From the NCBI RefSeq assembly GCF_003112535.1, contig NZ_BEWA01000009.1, positions 248,001 through 312,000 on the forward strand: a stretch of 64,000 bases of DNA, read 5' to 3'. The notes under the pieces are model-generated. The model saw only the letters and a program-made list of their open reading frames with translations, made no database searches and was not told where the DNA came from. The position numbers and the translations under genes are program-made. Below, in pieces: positions 15,296 through 23,428 of the stretch. Positions within the stretch are counted from its first letter, which is position 1; every line of letters starts with the position of its first letter. Source of the stretch: Streptomyces rishiriensis. Its GTDB lineage: Bacteria; Actinomycetota; Actinomycetes; Streptomycetales; Streptomycetaceae.

Positions 15296-16548
15296 GCCAG
15301 CGCCGCCACCGACGCCGTCACCGCCGTGACGGCCAGCACCGCGCCCGTGCCGACCAGCCGGGCCGCCGGCACCCGTACCCCGTGCGCGAGGCAGCGCTCG
15401 TACCACAGCAGGGTCGCCAGAGAGGCCCACGGGGTGACCACCGGGCCGGCGTTGGTGCCGATGAGCAGGGCGAGGAGCTGGTCGTGGTTGCCGACCGGGA
15501 CCGCCCCCTCGCCGGCCAGATAGACGGGCAGGTTGTTCAGGACGTTCGACAGTCCGGCGCCGACCGCCGCCGCCCGGAACCGGCCCAGGACGCCGCCGTC
15601 GTCGCCGACCGCGGCGGCCAGCAGGCCGTGCAGGCCGTGCGCGGTGACGGTCTCCACCACCAGGAACATCCCCGGCACCATCACCAGCAGCCGCCACGGC
15701 ACCAGGGACCACCGCAGCGCCGGCCGCTCCCGCAGCGCGAACGCCGTGACGGCCACCGCCGCCGCCGTCGCGGACGCGATCCACAACGGCACGTCGGCGA
15801 CCAGGATGGCCAGCAGGAAGCCGCCGCAGGCGAGAGCGCAGGCCCGGAAGAGCACCGGGTCGGCCGGGCGGTGCACCGCGGGCAGCGCATAACGTCCGTC
15901 CCGCGCCGTCCGCTCCCCCTGCCCGACGCGGACCGCTCCCGGCCCGCCCCGCTCCCGCCGCCGCGCCCCGTCGGCCGTTCGGCGCGCGGGCCGCCAGAAG
16001 AAGGCCCACAGACAGGCCGTGGTCACGGCGACCGCCGCCAGCTGCGGAGCCCACATCCGGCCCGCCAGGCCCAGGGGGGACAGCGCCACCCGGTCCGCGG
16101 CCAGCAGGTTGGTCAGATTCGAGACGGGGAGCAGCAGGCTCGCCGTGTTGGCGAGCCAGACCGTCGTCATCGCCAGCGGGACCGCCGCGATCCCCACCCT
16201 GGAGGCCAGCGCCAGCATCACGGGCGTCAGGAGCACCGCCGTGGTGTCCAGGTTCAGGCAGATCGTCGTGACCGACGCGAAGGCCACGCACAGCAGGAAC
16301 AGCAGCGGGCGGCTGCCCCGGCCCGCCCGTGCCACCCGCGCCGCCACCACGTCGAACACCTCGGCCCTGCTGGTGAGTTCGGCGAGCACGATCACCGTGC
16401 CCAGGAAGGCCAGCAGCGGCGCGATCCGGGTCATCGCGCCGGACGCGGCGCCGGTGGGCAGCAACCCCGTTGCCACGCACGCCAGTCCGGTCGCCAGGAG
16501 AGCGATCGCCACCCGGTCCAGTACATGCAGACGCCGTAAGACAGGCAC
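15283..16548 (-). CDS. ArsB/NhaD-type (SLC13-like) membrane permease
   Basis: About 421 residues with some ten to twelve hydrophobic helices. It has the ion-transporter superfamily hallmarks: a repeated half with NTASLLLPVSNLTNLL and, in the second half, LSNVLNNLPVYL and GTNAGPVVTPWASLATLLW. Members move arsenite, Na+/H+ or dicarboxylates; the cargo is not evident. The GTG at 16548 is preferred over an in-frame GTG at 16671. The latter would leave only about 30 bases to the divergent NACHT gene and would put a perfect operator-like palindrome inside the coding sequence. Codon 4 from 16548 is the rare TTA, implying bldA control of translation. Confidence 0.75.
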   Translation of the reverse strand: MPVLRRLHVLDRVAIALLATGLACVATGLLPTGAASGAMTRIAPLLAFLGTVIVLAELTSRAEVFDVVAARVARAGRGSRPLLFLLCVAFASVTTICLNLDTTAVLLTPVMLALASRVGIAAVPLAMTTVWLANTASLLLPVSNLTNLLAADRVALSPLGLAGRMWAPQLAAVAVTTACLWAFFWRPARRTADGARRRERGGPGAVRVGQGERTARDGRYALPAVHRPADPVLFRACALACGGFLLAILVADVPLWIASATAAAVAVTAFALRERPALRWSLVPWRLLVMVPGMFLVVETVTAHGLHGLLAAAVGDDGGVLGRFRAAAVGAGLSNVLNNLPVYLAGEGAVPVGNHDQLLALLIGTNAGPVVTPWASLATLLWYERCLAHGVRVPAARLVGTGAVLAVTAVTASVAALALTR

Positions 16549-16560
16549 GAGGGGAAGGGT

Positions 16561-16574
16561 CGCACAATTGTGCG
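16561..16574. promoter_or_regulatory. 14-bp perfect palindrome CGCACAATTGTGCG
   Basis: It lies 13 bases upstream of the proposed permease GTG and about 130 bases upstream of the divergent TIR-NACHT gene. It is AT-centred in GC-rich surroundings, which is typical of an operator. The cognate regulator is unknown. Confidence 0.5.
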
Positions 16575-16700
16575 CCCGTGTGACCAGGGGCTGCTTCGGG
16601 ACAGATTCGCCCCAGGGGGCTTCCGGCCGGTCCCGCGGCTGCGAAAACAGTTCATGCCGATGCTCGTTCACTGCATCATGAAGACATGGGGGGTCGTCAG

Positions 16701-19700
16701 ATGAGCGGTGACACCGGACCGTTGGACTTCTTCGTCAGCTATTCGCCCGCGGACGAGCGCTGGGCGTCCTGGATCGCCTGGACGCTGGAGGAGGCCGGAT
16801 ACCGGACCGTCCTGCAGGCCTGGGACTTCGTGCCGGGGACCAACTTCGTCGACTTCATGGACCGCGGGGTGAGCGAGTCCGCGGCCGTCATCGCCGTCCT
16901 CTCGCGCAACTACGAGCGCTCCCGGTACGGCCGCATGGAGTGGCAGGCCGCCCTGCGCGCCGACCCGGACCTGCCCGAGCGCCGGCTGATCACCGTCCGG
17001 GTCGAGGACATCCCGGTGGAGGGGCTGCTCGCCACGCTCACCTACGTGGACCTGGTGCCGGTGACCGACCCGTCCGCCGCCCGCGACCTGCTGCTCGTCC
17101 GCGTGCGCCAGGCCCTCGACGGCCGGGCCCGGCCCACCCTGCGGCCCGGCTACCCGGGCGACGGGCAGCCCGGGCCGCCCGCCGCGGCGGCGCCGGTCGC
17201 GCCGCGGAGCGGCCGGCCGCTCGGGCGCCCCGGCTGGGCCGGACGCCGCAGGCCCGCCACGCCGCCCGTCTACCCGCGGGTCGCCGGCGCCCCGGCGACC
17301 CGCGACGCGGTCACCGTGCTGCAGCTGGCCGGGCCCGCCTTCGGACGCGGCCAGGACCCGGCCGAACTGCAGGCGGCGATCTGGGGCGATCTCGTCGAGC
17401 TCGCCGACGCGGGCGCGCCCGGACCCGATCTGCTGGTCGTCACCGGCGATCTCACCGCCTCCGGCAGCCCGCGCGAGTTCGACCAGGCGCTCTCCTTCCT
17501 CACCGGACTGCGGGCGCTGCTGGGCCTCGAACCGCACCGGGTGGCCCTCGTCCCCGGCGGCCACGACGTCAACCAGGCCGCCTGCCGGGCCTACTTCAGC
17601 ACCTGCGAGGCGGACGAGATGCCGCCCAGGCCGCCGTACTGGCCCAAGTGGCGGCACTTCACGCGGCTCTTCCAGGAGCTCTACCAGGGGCTCGACGCCG
17701 TCTTCGACAGCGACCAGCCGTGGACCCTCTTCCCCGTGCCCGAACTGCACACCGTCGTCGCCGGGCTCAACTCCTCGATGGCCTACAGCCACCGCCTCGA
17801 CGACCAGTACGGCTTCGTCGGGCCCGAGCAGGCCGCCTGGTTCGCGCAGGCGCTGCGGCCCTACGAGGAGGAGGGCTGGCTCCGGATCGGCGCGCTGCGG
17901 CACGCCCCCGGGACCGCCCGCGCCGGAGTGCTGCGCGGCGCCGCCGCCCCGGACGGCTCGGGGCCGCTGCGCGACACCGACGTGCTGGCCCGGCTCACCG
18001 CCCCCCGGCTGCACCTGCTGCTGCACGGCCCGACCGGCCCCGGCGCGCACTCCGTCCTGCCCACCGCCGCCGGAGAGCTGCCGCTGCTGGCCGCCGCCGG
18101 CCCCGCCCGGCACCAGCTGCTGCGCATCGGCCGCGACGGACTGGCCGTCTGGCCGGGTCCCGGCGAACCGCGCCGCACCCGGGCCGACTGGCGGCGGGCC
18201 CACCGCGCCTTCGCCCCCGACGAGGCGGCCGGCGCGCCCGGCGGTCCTCCCGGCGGCGCACCGCACACGGGCGCCGACCCGGACCCCGAGCCGCGCGCCC
18301 TGCAGTCCCCGGCCGAGACGCTGCTGGCCCGTGTCGCCGAGGTCTGCCGGACCCGGCACGAGGGCGCGCAGATCCGCCCGGTGGCCGGACCGGTGCCCCA
18401 ACTCCTCGTCACCTGGACCCAGTCGGGCTTCGTACGGCAGCAGCGCGTCGCCGTGCACACCGGCACGCCCACCGACCAGGACGTCGAGCGCGTGGTCGCC
18501 CTCGTCCACGCGGCGGACTCCGAGACCGAGGCCGAACTCGTCCACGACGGTCCGCCGCCCGCCCGGGAGCTGCGTGACCAGGCCCGCCGCCGAGGCGTCC
18601 GGGTGCGCAGCTTCACCGAGTTCCAGGGCCTGCTCGACCTGCGGGCGTACGTCGGCGCCCAGAGCGAGCGGCTGCGCACCGACCTGCGCTACCCGCCGGG
18701 CATGTACCTGCCCCAGCGCTACCGCGAGATCGAGCGCATCGACGCCGAGGACCGCGACGGCCTGGTCGACGACATGCTCCGCCTCCTCGACTCCGACCAG
18801 GGCCGCTTCCTGCTCCTGCTGGGCGACTTCGGCCACGGCAAGACGTTCGCGCTGCGCGAGCTGGCCCGCCGCATCCCCGCCGAACTCCCGCACCTGGTAC
18901 CGCTGCTGGTGGAGCTGAACGCCCTGGACCGGGCCTACTCCTTCGAGGGCCTGGTCGCCGCCCACCTCGCCGCCCACGGCGTCGACAACATCGACCTGCG
19001 CGCCTTCCGGTACATGCTCCAGCAGGGCCGCATCGTGCTCCTCTTCGACGGCTTCGACGAACTCGTCACCCGGGTGACGTACGACCGCGCCGCCGAACGC
19101 CTCCAGGTGCTGCTCGACTCCGCCGTCGACAGCGCCAAGATCGTCGTCAGCAGCCGCACCCAGCACTTCCGTTCCCAGGGGCAGGTGCTGACCGCGCTCG
19201 GCGAACGCGTGGGCCTGCTCCCGCACCGCCGGGTGCTGGCCGTCCAGGAGTTCACCCCGCAGCAGATCCGCGCCTACCTGGTCAACCGCTACGACGGCGA
19301 CGACCGCGCCGCCGACCGCCGGGTCCATCTGCTCGACGCCATCCCCGACCTGCTCGCCCTGTGCCGCAACCCCCGCCTCCTCGGCTTCGTCGCCGACCTC
19401 GACGACGACCAGCTGCGCGCCGTCGCCGGCGCGGGCCGCGCCCTCAGCCCCGCCGGCCTCTACCAGGAGGTGCTCACCGCCTGGCTGCGCTTCGAGCAGC
19501 AGCGGGCCGGCGGCGGCGCCGGGCGGGCTCCCGGACTCAGCCTGGACCAGCTGTGGCGGGCGGTCACCGCGCTCGCCCTGCGGCTGTGGCAGAGCGGCCA
19601 GGACTCACTGCGCCTCGACGAGCTGACGGACGTCGCCGAGACCCTGACCGGACTCGCCGACAGCCGCCTGTCCGTCCCGCAGGCCGCGCACGCCGTCGGC

Positions 19701-22538
19701 TCCGGCAGCCTGCTGGTGCGCGGCGAGGACGGCGTGTTCCGTTTCATCCACGGCTCGGTGGTGGAGTGGCTCATCGCCCGCGAGTGCGCGCTGCGGCTGG
19801 CCGCGGGGGACAGCGCGCTGCTGGGCCTGCGCCCGCTCAGCCGGCTCGCCGTCGAGTTCCTGTGCGACCTGGCCGACCACCGCGCCTGCCAGGAGTGGGC
19901 GGAACGGGTGCTGGACGAGCAGGACTCCGGCGGCGCGGAGGTGTCGCGCGCCAACGCCGTGAAGATCCTCTCCCGGCTGCGGGTGCCCGCCCACACCGAC
20001 CTGCGGGGCGCCGCCCTGGCCGGGGAGGACCTCTCCTACCGCGACTTCTCCGGCGTCGACCTCACCCGCGCCGATCTCACCGACGCCCGCCTGGTCGGCG
20101 CGAACCTCTCCGGCGCCGTCCTGCGCGACGCCCGGCTGACCGGCGCGCGGCTCGACGGGGCCGATCTCACCGGGGCCGACCTGCGCGGCGCCGACCTGCG
20201 GCGGTCCCGGCTGATCCGCGCCGACCTCACCGGCGCCCGGGTCGAGGGCGGCAACTGGCGGCGCGCCGCGCTCATCGCGGCGACCACCGGGGCCGGGCTG
20301 CCGGACACCCCGGAACTGGCCGCCGCCGCGTTCGCCCCCGGCATGAGCGTCGACTCCGGCTTCCGGCCCTCCGCGGTCGGCGTGCCCTACGGCTTCGACA
20401 TGCGCACCAGCCGGCTGCCCGAACCGATCTCGTACAGTCCGGACGGCGAACTGCTCGCCGTCGGCAGCGAGGACGGCGGGGTCCTGGTCTGCGACGCCGT
20501 CACCGGCACCGCACTGCGCACCCTGCAGGGCCACACCGACCGCGTCTACGCCGTCAAGTTCCGCGAGCGCGTGCTGGCCACCGGCGGCGCCGACGGCACG
20601 GTGCGGCTGTGGGACCCGGTGTCCGGCGCGTGCCGGCACGTGCTGCGCATCCACGAGGGCGGGGTCTGGCCGCTCGCCCTGGACGCCGGGGGCGCCCTGC
20701 TGGCCACCGGCGACGCCGACGGCGTGGTCACCCTGTGGGACACGGCCACGGGCCGGCCCCTGCACCGGCTGCCCGGCCACTCCGCGCCCGTCTACACCGT
20801 CGCCTTCGCGGCCGACGGCGCCACCCTCGTCACCGGGGACGCCTCGGCCGCCGTACGGCTGTGGGACCTCGCCGCCGGGCGGCTGCTGGGAGCGCTGCCC
20901 GGGCACCGGGGGGCGGTCTTCCGGGCCCGGTTCAGCCCGGACGGCGCCCTGCTCGCCACCGGCGACATGGGAGACGGGCGGGCCGGGACCGTCCGGGTGT
21001 GGGACGTGGCCCGGCGGCGGGTGGTGCACACCTTCGGCGGACACGCGGGCCGCGTCTACACGCTGGACTTCCACCCCGGGGGCCGGTTCCTGGTGAGCGG
21101 GGACACCGAGGGCGAGGTACGGCTGTGGGACCTGGCCGCAGGGGCCGGCGCCGGGGTGCTCGGCGGCTGCCGCGGCGCCGTGTACCAGGTGCTCTTCGAC
21201 CCCGAGGGAACCCTGCTGGCCGCCGGGGACAGCCAGGGCGTGGTGCGGCTGTGGCGGGTCGACCCGCAGGGCGACCCGGTCGCCGTGCCGCTCACCCGCC
21301 AGCCGCCCGAGCACCGCGGCTCGGTCTGGGTGTGCACGTTCCGTCCCGCCGCGGAAGGGGCCGCGGGGTCCGCCGGGGCCGGGCTCGCCCCGGACGCCGG
21401 CTCGCTGCTGGTCACCGGCGGCAACGACGGCGTCGTCCGGCTCTGGGACCCGGCCACCGGCCAGGGGCGGCGGATCCTGCGCGGACACGGGCGGCGGATC
21501 GCCACCCTGTCCTTCAGCGCCGACGGCTCGATGCTGGCGGCCGGCGGCAACGACGGCGTCGTCCGGCTGTGGCACACCTCCTCCGGGCGGCGGCTGCGGG
21601 AGCTGGCCGGACACAGCGACCGGCTGGTCTCGGCCGTGTTCGGCCCCGACGGCCCGCTGCTGGCCACCGCGAGCAGCGACGGCGACATGTACCTGTGGAA
21701 CGCGGGCACCGGCGAGTACCAGCGCGAGATGGACGTGGAGACGGACCACGTCTGGGCCGAGGCGTTCAGCCCGGACGGCGAACTGCTCGCCACCGCCAAC
21801 GACGACGACACGGTCTGCCTGTGGTACCGGGCGACCGGCGCACACGTCGTCACCATCGGCGAGCACTTCGGACGCGTCCGCTCCATCGCCTTCCGGCCCG
21901 ACGGCGCGGTCCTGGCGACCGGTTGCGACGACCGCAAGGTGCGCATCTGGGACGTCGCCGAACGCCGGGTCACCGCCGTGCTCGACGGACACGCCGATCG
22001 CGTGTACGCCGTCACGTTCGCGGCCGACGGCTCCTGGCTGGCCAGCGCCTCCTGGGACGGCCTGGCGGTGATCTGGCGCGACGGCGCGGCCGTGCACCGG
22101 CTGACCGGCCACAGCGGCAGACTCTGGACGGCCGCGGCCCATCCGCGCCGCCCGCTGCTCGCGACCGCCGGCGACGACCGCACGGTCCGCCTCTGGGACG
22201 CCCGCACCGGCCGCGAGGCCGCCGTCCTGACCGGCCACACCGGCCGGGTGCTGGCGGTCTCCTTCAGCCCCGACGGCTCGCTGCTGGCCAGCGGCGGCGA
22301 GGACGGCACGGTCCGGCTGTGGGAGGTCCCCGCCGACGGCCCGGTCGCGCTCCGCGCCGTCCTGGTCGGACTGCCGGGCGGCTGGGCCGCGCTCGCGCCG
22401 TCCGGCGGCTACAAGTACGAGGGGGACGTCACCGGCGAGTTCTGGCACGCGGTGGGCATGTGCCGGTTCGAGCCGGGGGAGCTGGACGGCCATCTCCCCG
22501 GGGTGCGCGACGTCCCGCTGGAGGAGCCGCTGCGGTGA
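16701..22538 (+). CDS. TIR / calcineurin-like / NACHT / pentapeptide / WD40 multidomain protein
   Basis: A 1,945-residue NLR-like protein. Order: TIR domain (about residues 9-140, FFVSYSPADERW, with the putative NADase glutamate E80 in RMEWQAAL); degenerate calcineurin-like phosphoesterase (about 203-460); a further alpha/beta segment (about 533-656) that may be a diverged nuclease fold; NACHT NTPase (Walker A GDFGHGKT at 708-715, Walker B LLFDGFDE ending about 787); pentapeptide repeats (about 1100-1183); about fifteen WD40 repeats (about 1243-1890), enough for two propellers. In relatives, repeats sense a target, NACHT oligomerises and TIR depletes NAD. Phage defence by abortive infection is the leading inference; Streptomyces signalling is an alternative. 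The ATG at 16701 has GGGGGG seven bases ahead; one at 16686 does not. Confidence 0.85.
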   Translation: MSGDTGPLDFFVSYSPADERWASWIAWTLEEAGYRTVLQAWDFVPGTNFVDFMDRGVSESAAVIAVLSRNYERSRYGRMEWQAALRADPDLPERRLITVRVEDIPVEGLLATLTYVDLVPVTDPSAARDLLLVRVRQALDGRARPTLRPGYPGDGQPGPPAAAAPVAPRSGRPLGRPGWAGRRRPATPPVYPRVAGAPATRDAVTVLQLAGPAFGRGQDPAELQAAIWGDLVELADAGAPGPDLLVVTGDLTASGSPREFDQALSFLTGLRALLGLEPHRVALVPGGHDVNQAACRAYFSTCEADEMPPRPPYWPKWRHFTRLFQELYQGLDAVFDSDQPWTLFPVPELHTVVAGLNSSMAYSHRLDDQYGFVGPEQAAWFAQALRPYEEEGWLRIGALRHAPGTARAGVLRGAAAPDGSGPLRDTDVLARLTAPRLHLLLHGPTGPGAHSVLPTAAGELPLLAAAGPARHQLLRIGRDGLAVWPGPGEPRRTRADWRRAHRAFAPDEAAGAPGGPPGGAPHTGADPDPEPRALQSPAETLLARVAEVCRTRHEGAQIRPVAGPVPQLLVTWTQSGFVRQQRVAVHTGTPTDQDVERVVALVHAADSETEAELVHDGPPPARELRDQARRRGVRVRSFTEFQGLLDLRAYVGAQSERLRTDLRYPPGMYLPQRYREIERIDAEDRDGLVDDMLRLLDSDQGRFLLLLGDFGHGKTFALRELARRIPAELPHLVPLLVELNALDRAYSFEGLVAAHLAAHGVDNIDLRAFRYMLQQGRIVLLFDGFDELVTRVTYDRAAERLQVLLDSAVDSAKIVVSSRTQHFRSQGQVLTALGERVGLLPHRRVLAVQEFTPQQIRAYLVNRYDGDDRAADRRVHLLDAIPDLLALCRNPRLLGFVADLDDDQLRAVAGAGRALSPAGLYQEVLTAWLRFEQQRAGGGAGRAPGLSLDQLWRAVTALALRLWQSGQDSLRLDELTDVAETLTGLADSRLSVPQAAHAVGSGSLLVRGEDGVFRFIHGSVVEWLIARECALRLAAGDSALLGLRPLSRLAVEFLCDLADHRACQEWAERVLDEQDSGGAEVSRANAVKILSRLRVPAHTDLRGAALAGEDLSYRDFSGVDLTRADLTDARLVGANLSGAVLRDARLTGARLDGADLTGADLRGADLRRSRLIRADLTGARVEGGNWRRAALIAATTGAGLPDTPELAAAAFAPGMSVDSGFRPSAVGVPYGFDMRTSRLPEPISYSPDGELLAVGSEDGGVLVCDAVTGTALRTLQGHTDRVYAVKFRERVLATGGADGTVRLWDPVSGACRHVLRIHEGGVWPLALDAGGALLATGDADGVVTLWDTATGRPLHRLPGHSAPVYTVAFAADGATLVTGDASAAVRLWDLAAGRLLGALPGHRGAVFRARFSPDGALLATGDMGDGRAGTVRVWDVARRRVVHTFGGHAGRVYTLDFHPGGRFLVSGDTEGEVRLWDLAAGAGAGVLGGCRGAVYQVLFDPEGTLLAAGDSQGVVRLWRVDPQGDPVAVPLTRQPPEHRGSVWVCTFRPAAEGAAGSAGAGLAPDAGSLLVTGGNDGVVRLWDPATGQGRRILRGHGRRIATLSFSADGSMLAAGGNDGVVRLWHTSSGRRLRELAGHSDRLVSAVFGPDGPLLATASSDGDMYLWNAGTGEYQREMDVETDHVWAEAFSPDGELLATANDDDTVCLWYRATGAHVVTIGEHFGRVRSIAFRPDGAVLATGCDDRKVRIWDVAERRVTAVLDGHADRVYAVTFAADGSWLASASWDGLAVIWRDGAAVHRLTGHSGRLWTAAAHPRRPLLATAGDDRTVRLWDARTGREAAVLTGHTGRVLAVSFSPDGSLLASGGEDGTVRLWEVPADGPVALRAVLVGLPGGWAALAPSGGYKYEGDVTGEFWHAVGMCRFEPGELDGHLPGVRDVPLEEPLR

Positions 22539-22696
22539 GGACCTCCGCCCCGGGCGTCACCAGCGGTCCCGCCCAGGGCGCGCGGCGCTACGGCCTGGTC
22601 CGCGACACCGGCCGGGACGACGCACCGGTCCCGCAGTACGTCACCCGCGAGACGCCGTCCGACCCGGCGACGGCGCCGCAGCGCTCCGACGTGTGA
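22535..22696 (+). CDS. Possible 53-residue ORF coupled to the NACHT gene
   Basis: A GTG overlaps the NACHT stop codon (GTGA) and opens a 53-codon frame rich in Arg, Asp, Thr and Pro, with RRYGLVRDTGRDD in the middle. No domain or membrane segment is visible. Coupling geometry is the only support; it could equally be non-coding. Confidence 0.25.
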   Translation: MRTSAPGVTSGPAQGARRYGLVRDTGRDDAPVPQYVTRETPSDPATAPQRSDV

Positions 22697-22708
22697 CGTC
22701 CCGCGGGC

Positions 22709-23395
22709 TCAGGCCTGTTCGCGCAGCGCGGTCAGCACGTCGATGCGGTTGGTGGTGACGGAGTCGACGCCCAGGCCGATGAGCCGGCGCAGCGCGCGGC
22801 GGGTGTCGGGGGTCCACACGGAGAGCAGGAAGCCGTCGTGGTGGACGCGCGCGGCGAGGTCCCGGTCCACCAGGGAGAAGCGGTAGTTGAGCCAGCGCGG
22901 CTTGACCGCGGCGAGCAACGCGGGGCGCGGGGGCGCCAGGCTCGTGCAGGTCAGGGCGATCTCGGCGGACGGGTCCGCGGCGCGCACGGCGAGCATCGCC
23001 ACGGCGTCGGCGCAGTAGTAGACCCGGTCGGCGGCCCCGGCCTCGCGCACGGCGTCGACGATCCGCCGCGCCGTGCGCTCCTCCCGGGTGCCCGGCAGGT
23101 CGAGCATCAGCCTGCTGCCGTCCGTCGCCGCGAGCGCCTCCGCGAGGGTGGGCACTGCGCCGTCCGTGAGTCCGCGCACCTCCGCGGCGGACAGCGACCG
23201 CAGCGGCCGGTCCTGCCCCCAGAGCCGCTTGAGCGTCTCGTCGTGGAGCAGGACGGGCACGCCGTCCCGGGTGAGCCGGACGTCGCACTCGACGGCGTCC
23301 GCACCCCGGTCGAGCGCGGACATCAGCGAGTCGATCGTGTTCTCACGGAAGCGGTAGGGGTCGCCGCGATGGGCGACGGCGGTCACGTTCTGCAT
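22709..23395 (-). CDS. Glycerophosphodiester phosphodiesterase
   Basis: A 228-residue cytoplasmic TIM-barrel GDPD. It hydrolyses glycerophosphodiesters to glycerol 3-phosphate and an alcohol. The catalytic elements are AHRGDPYRFRENT (acid/base His and metal Glu), VECDVRLTRDGVPVLLHD (metal Glu/Asp and the second His), MLDLPG and the C-terminal SVWTPD. The absence of a signal peptide separates it from secreted GlpQ forms. It lies 33 bases downstream of the deaminase gene on the same strand and is probably cotranscribed. Confidence 0.88.
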   Translation of the reverse strand: MQNVTAVAHRGDPYRFRENTIDSLMSALDRGADAVECDVRLTRDGVPVLLHDETLKRLWGQDRPLRSLSAAEVRGLTDGAVPTLAEALAATDGSRLMLDLPGTREERTARRIVDAVREAGAADRVYYCADAVAMLAVRAADPSAEIALTCTSLAPPRPALLAAVKPRWLNYRFSLVDRDLAARVHHDGFLLSVWTPDTRRALRRLIGLGVDSVTTNRIDVLTALREQA

Positions 23396-23428
23396 GGGCC
23401 CATTGTGGCGGGCCGGGGCGGACCGCCG

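Noticed and set aside
16668..19328. 886-codon frame on the minus strand of the TIR-NACHT gene
   Set aside because: No recognisable domain and composition typical of antisense frames; the plus strand encodes clear domains throughout.
19605..22493. 962-codon minus-strand frame with apparent internal repeats
   Set aside because: The repeats are the reverse complement of the WD40 repeats on the plus strand.
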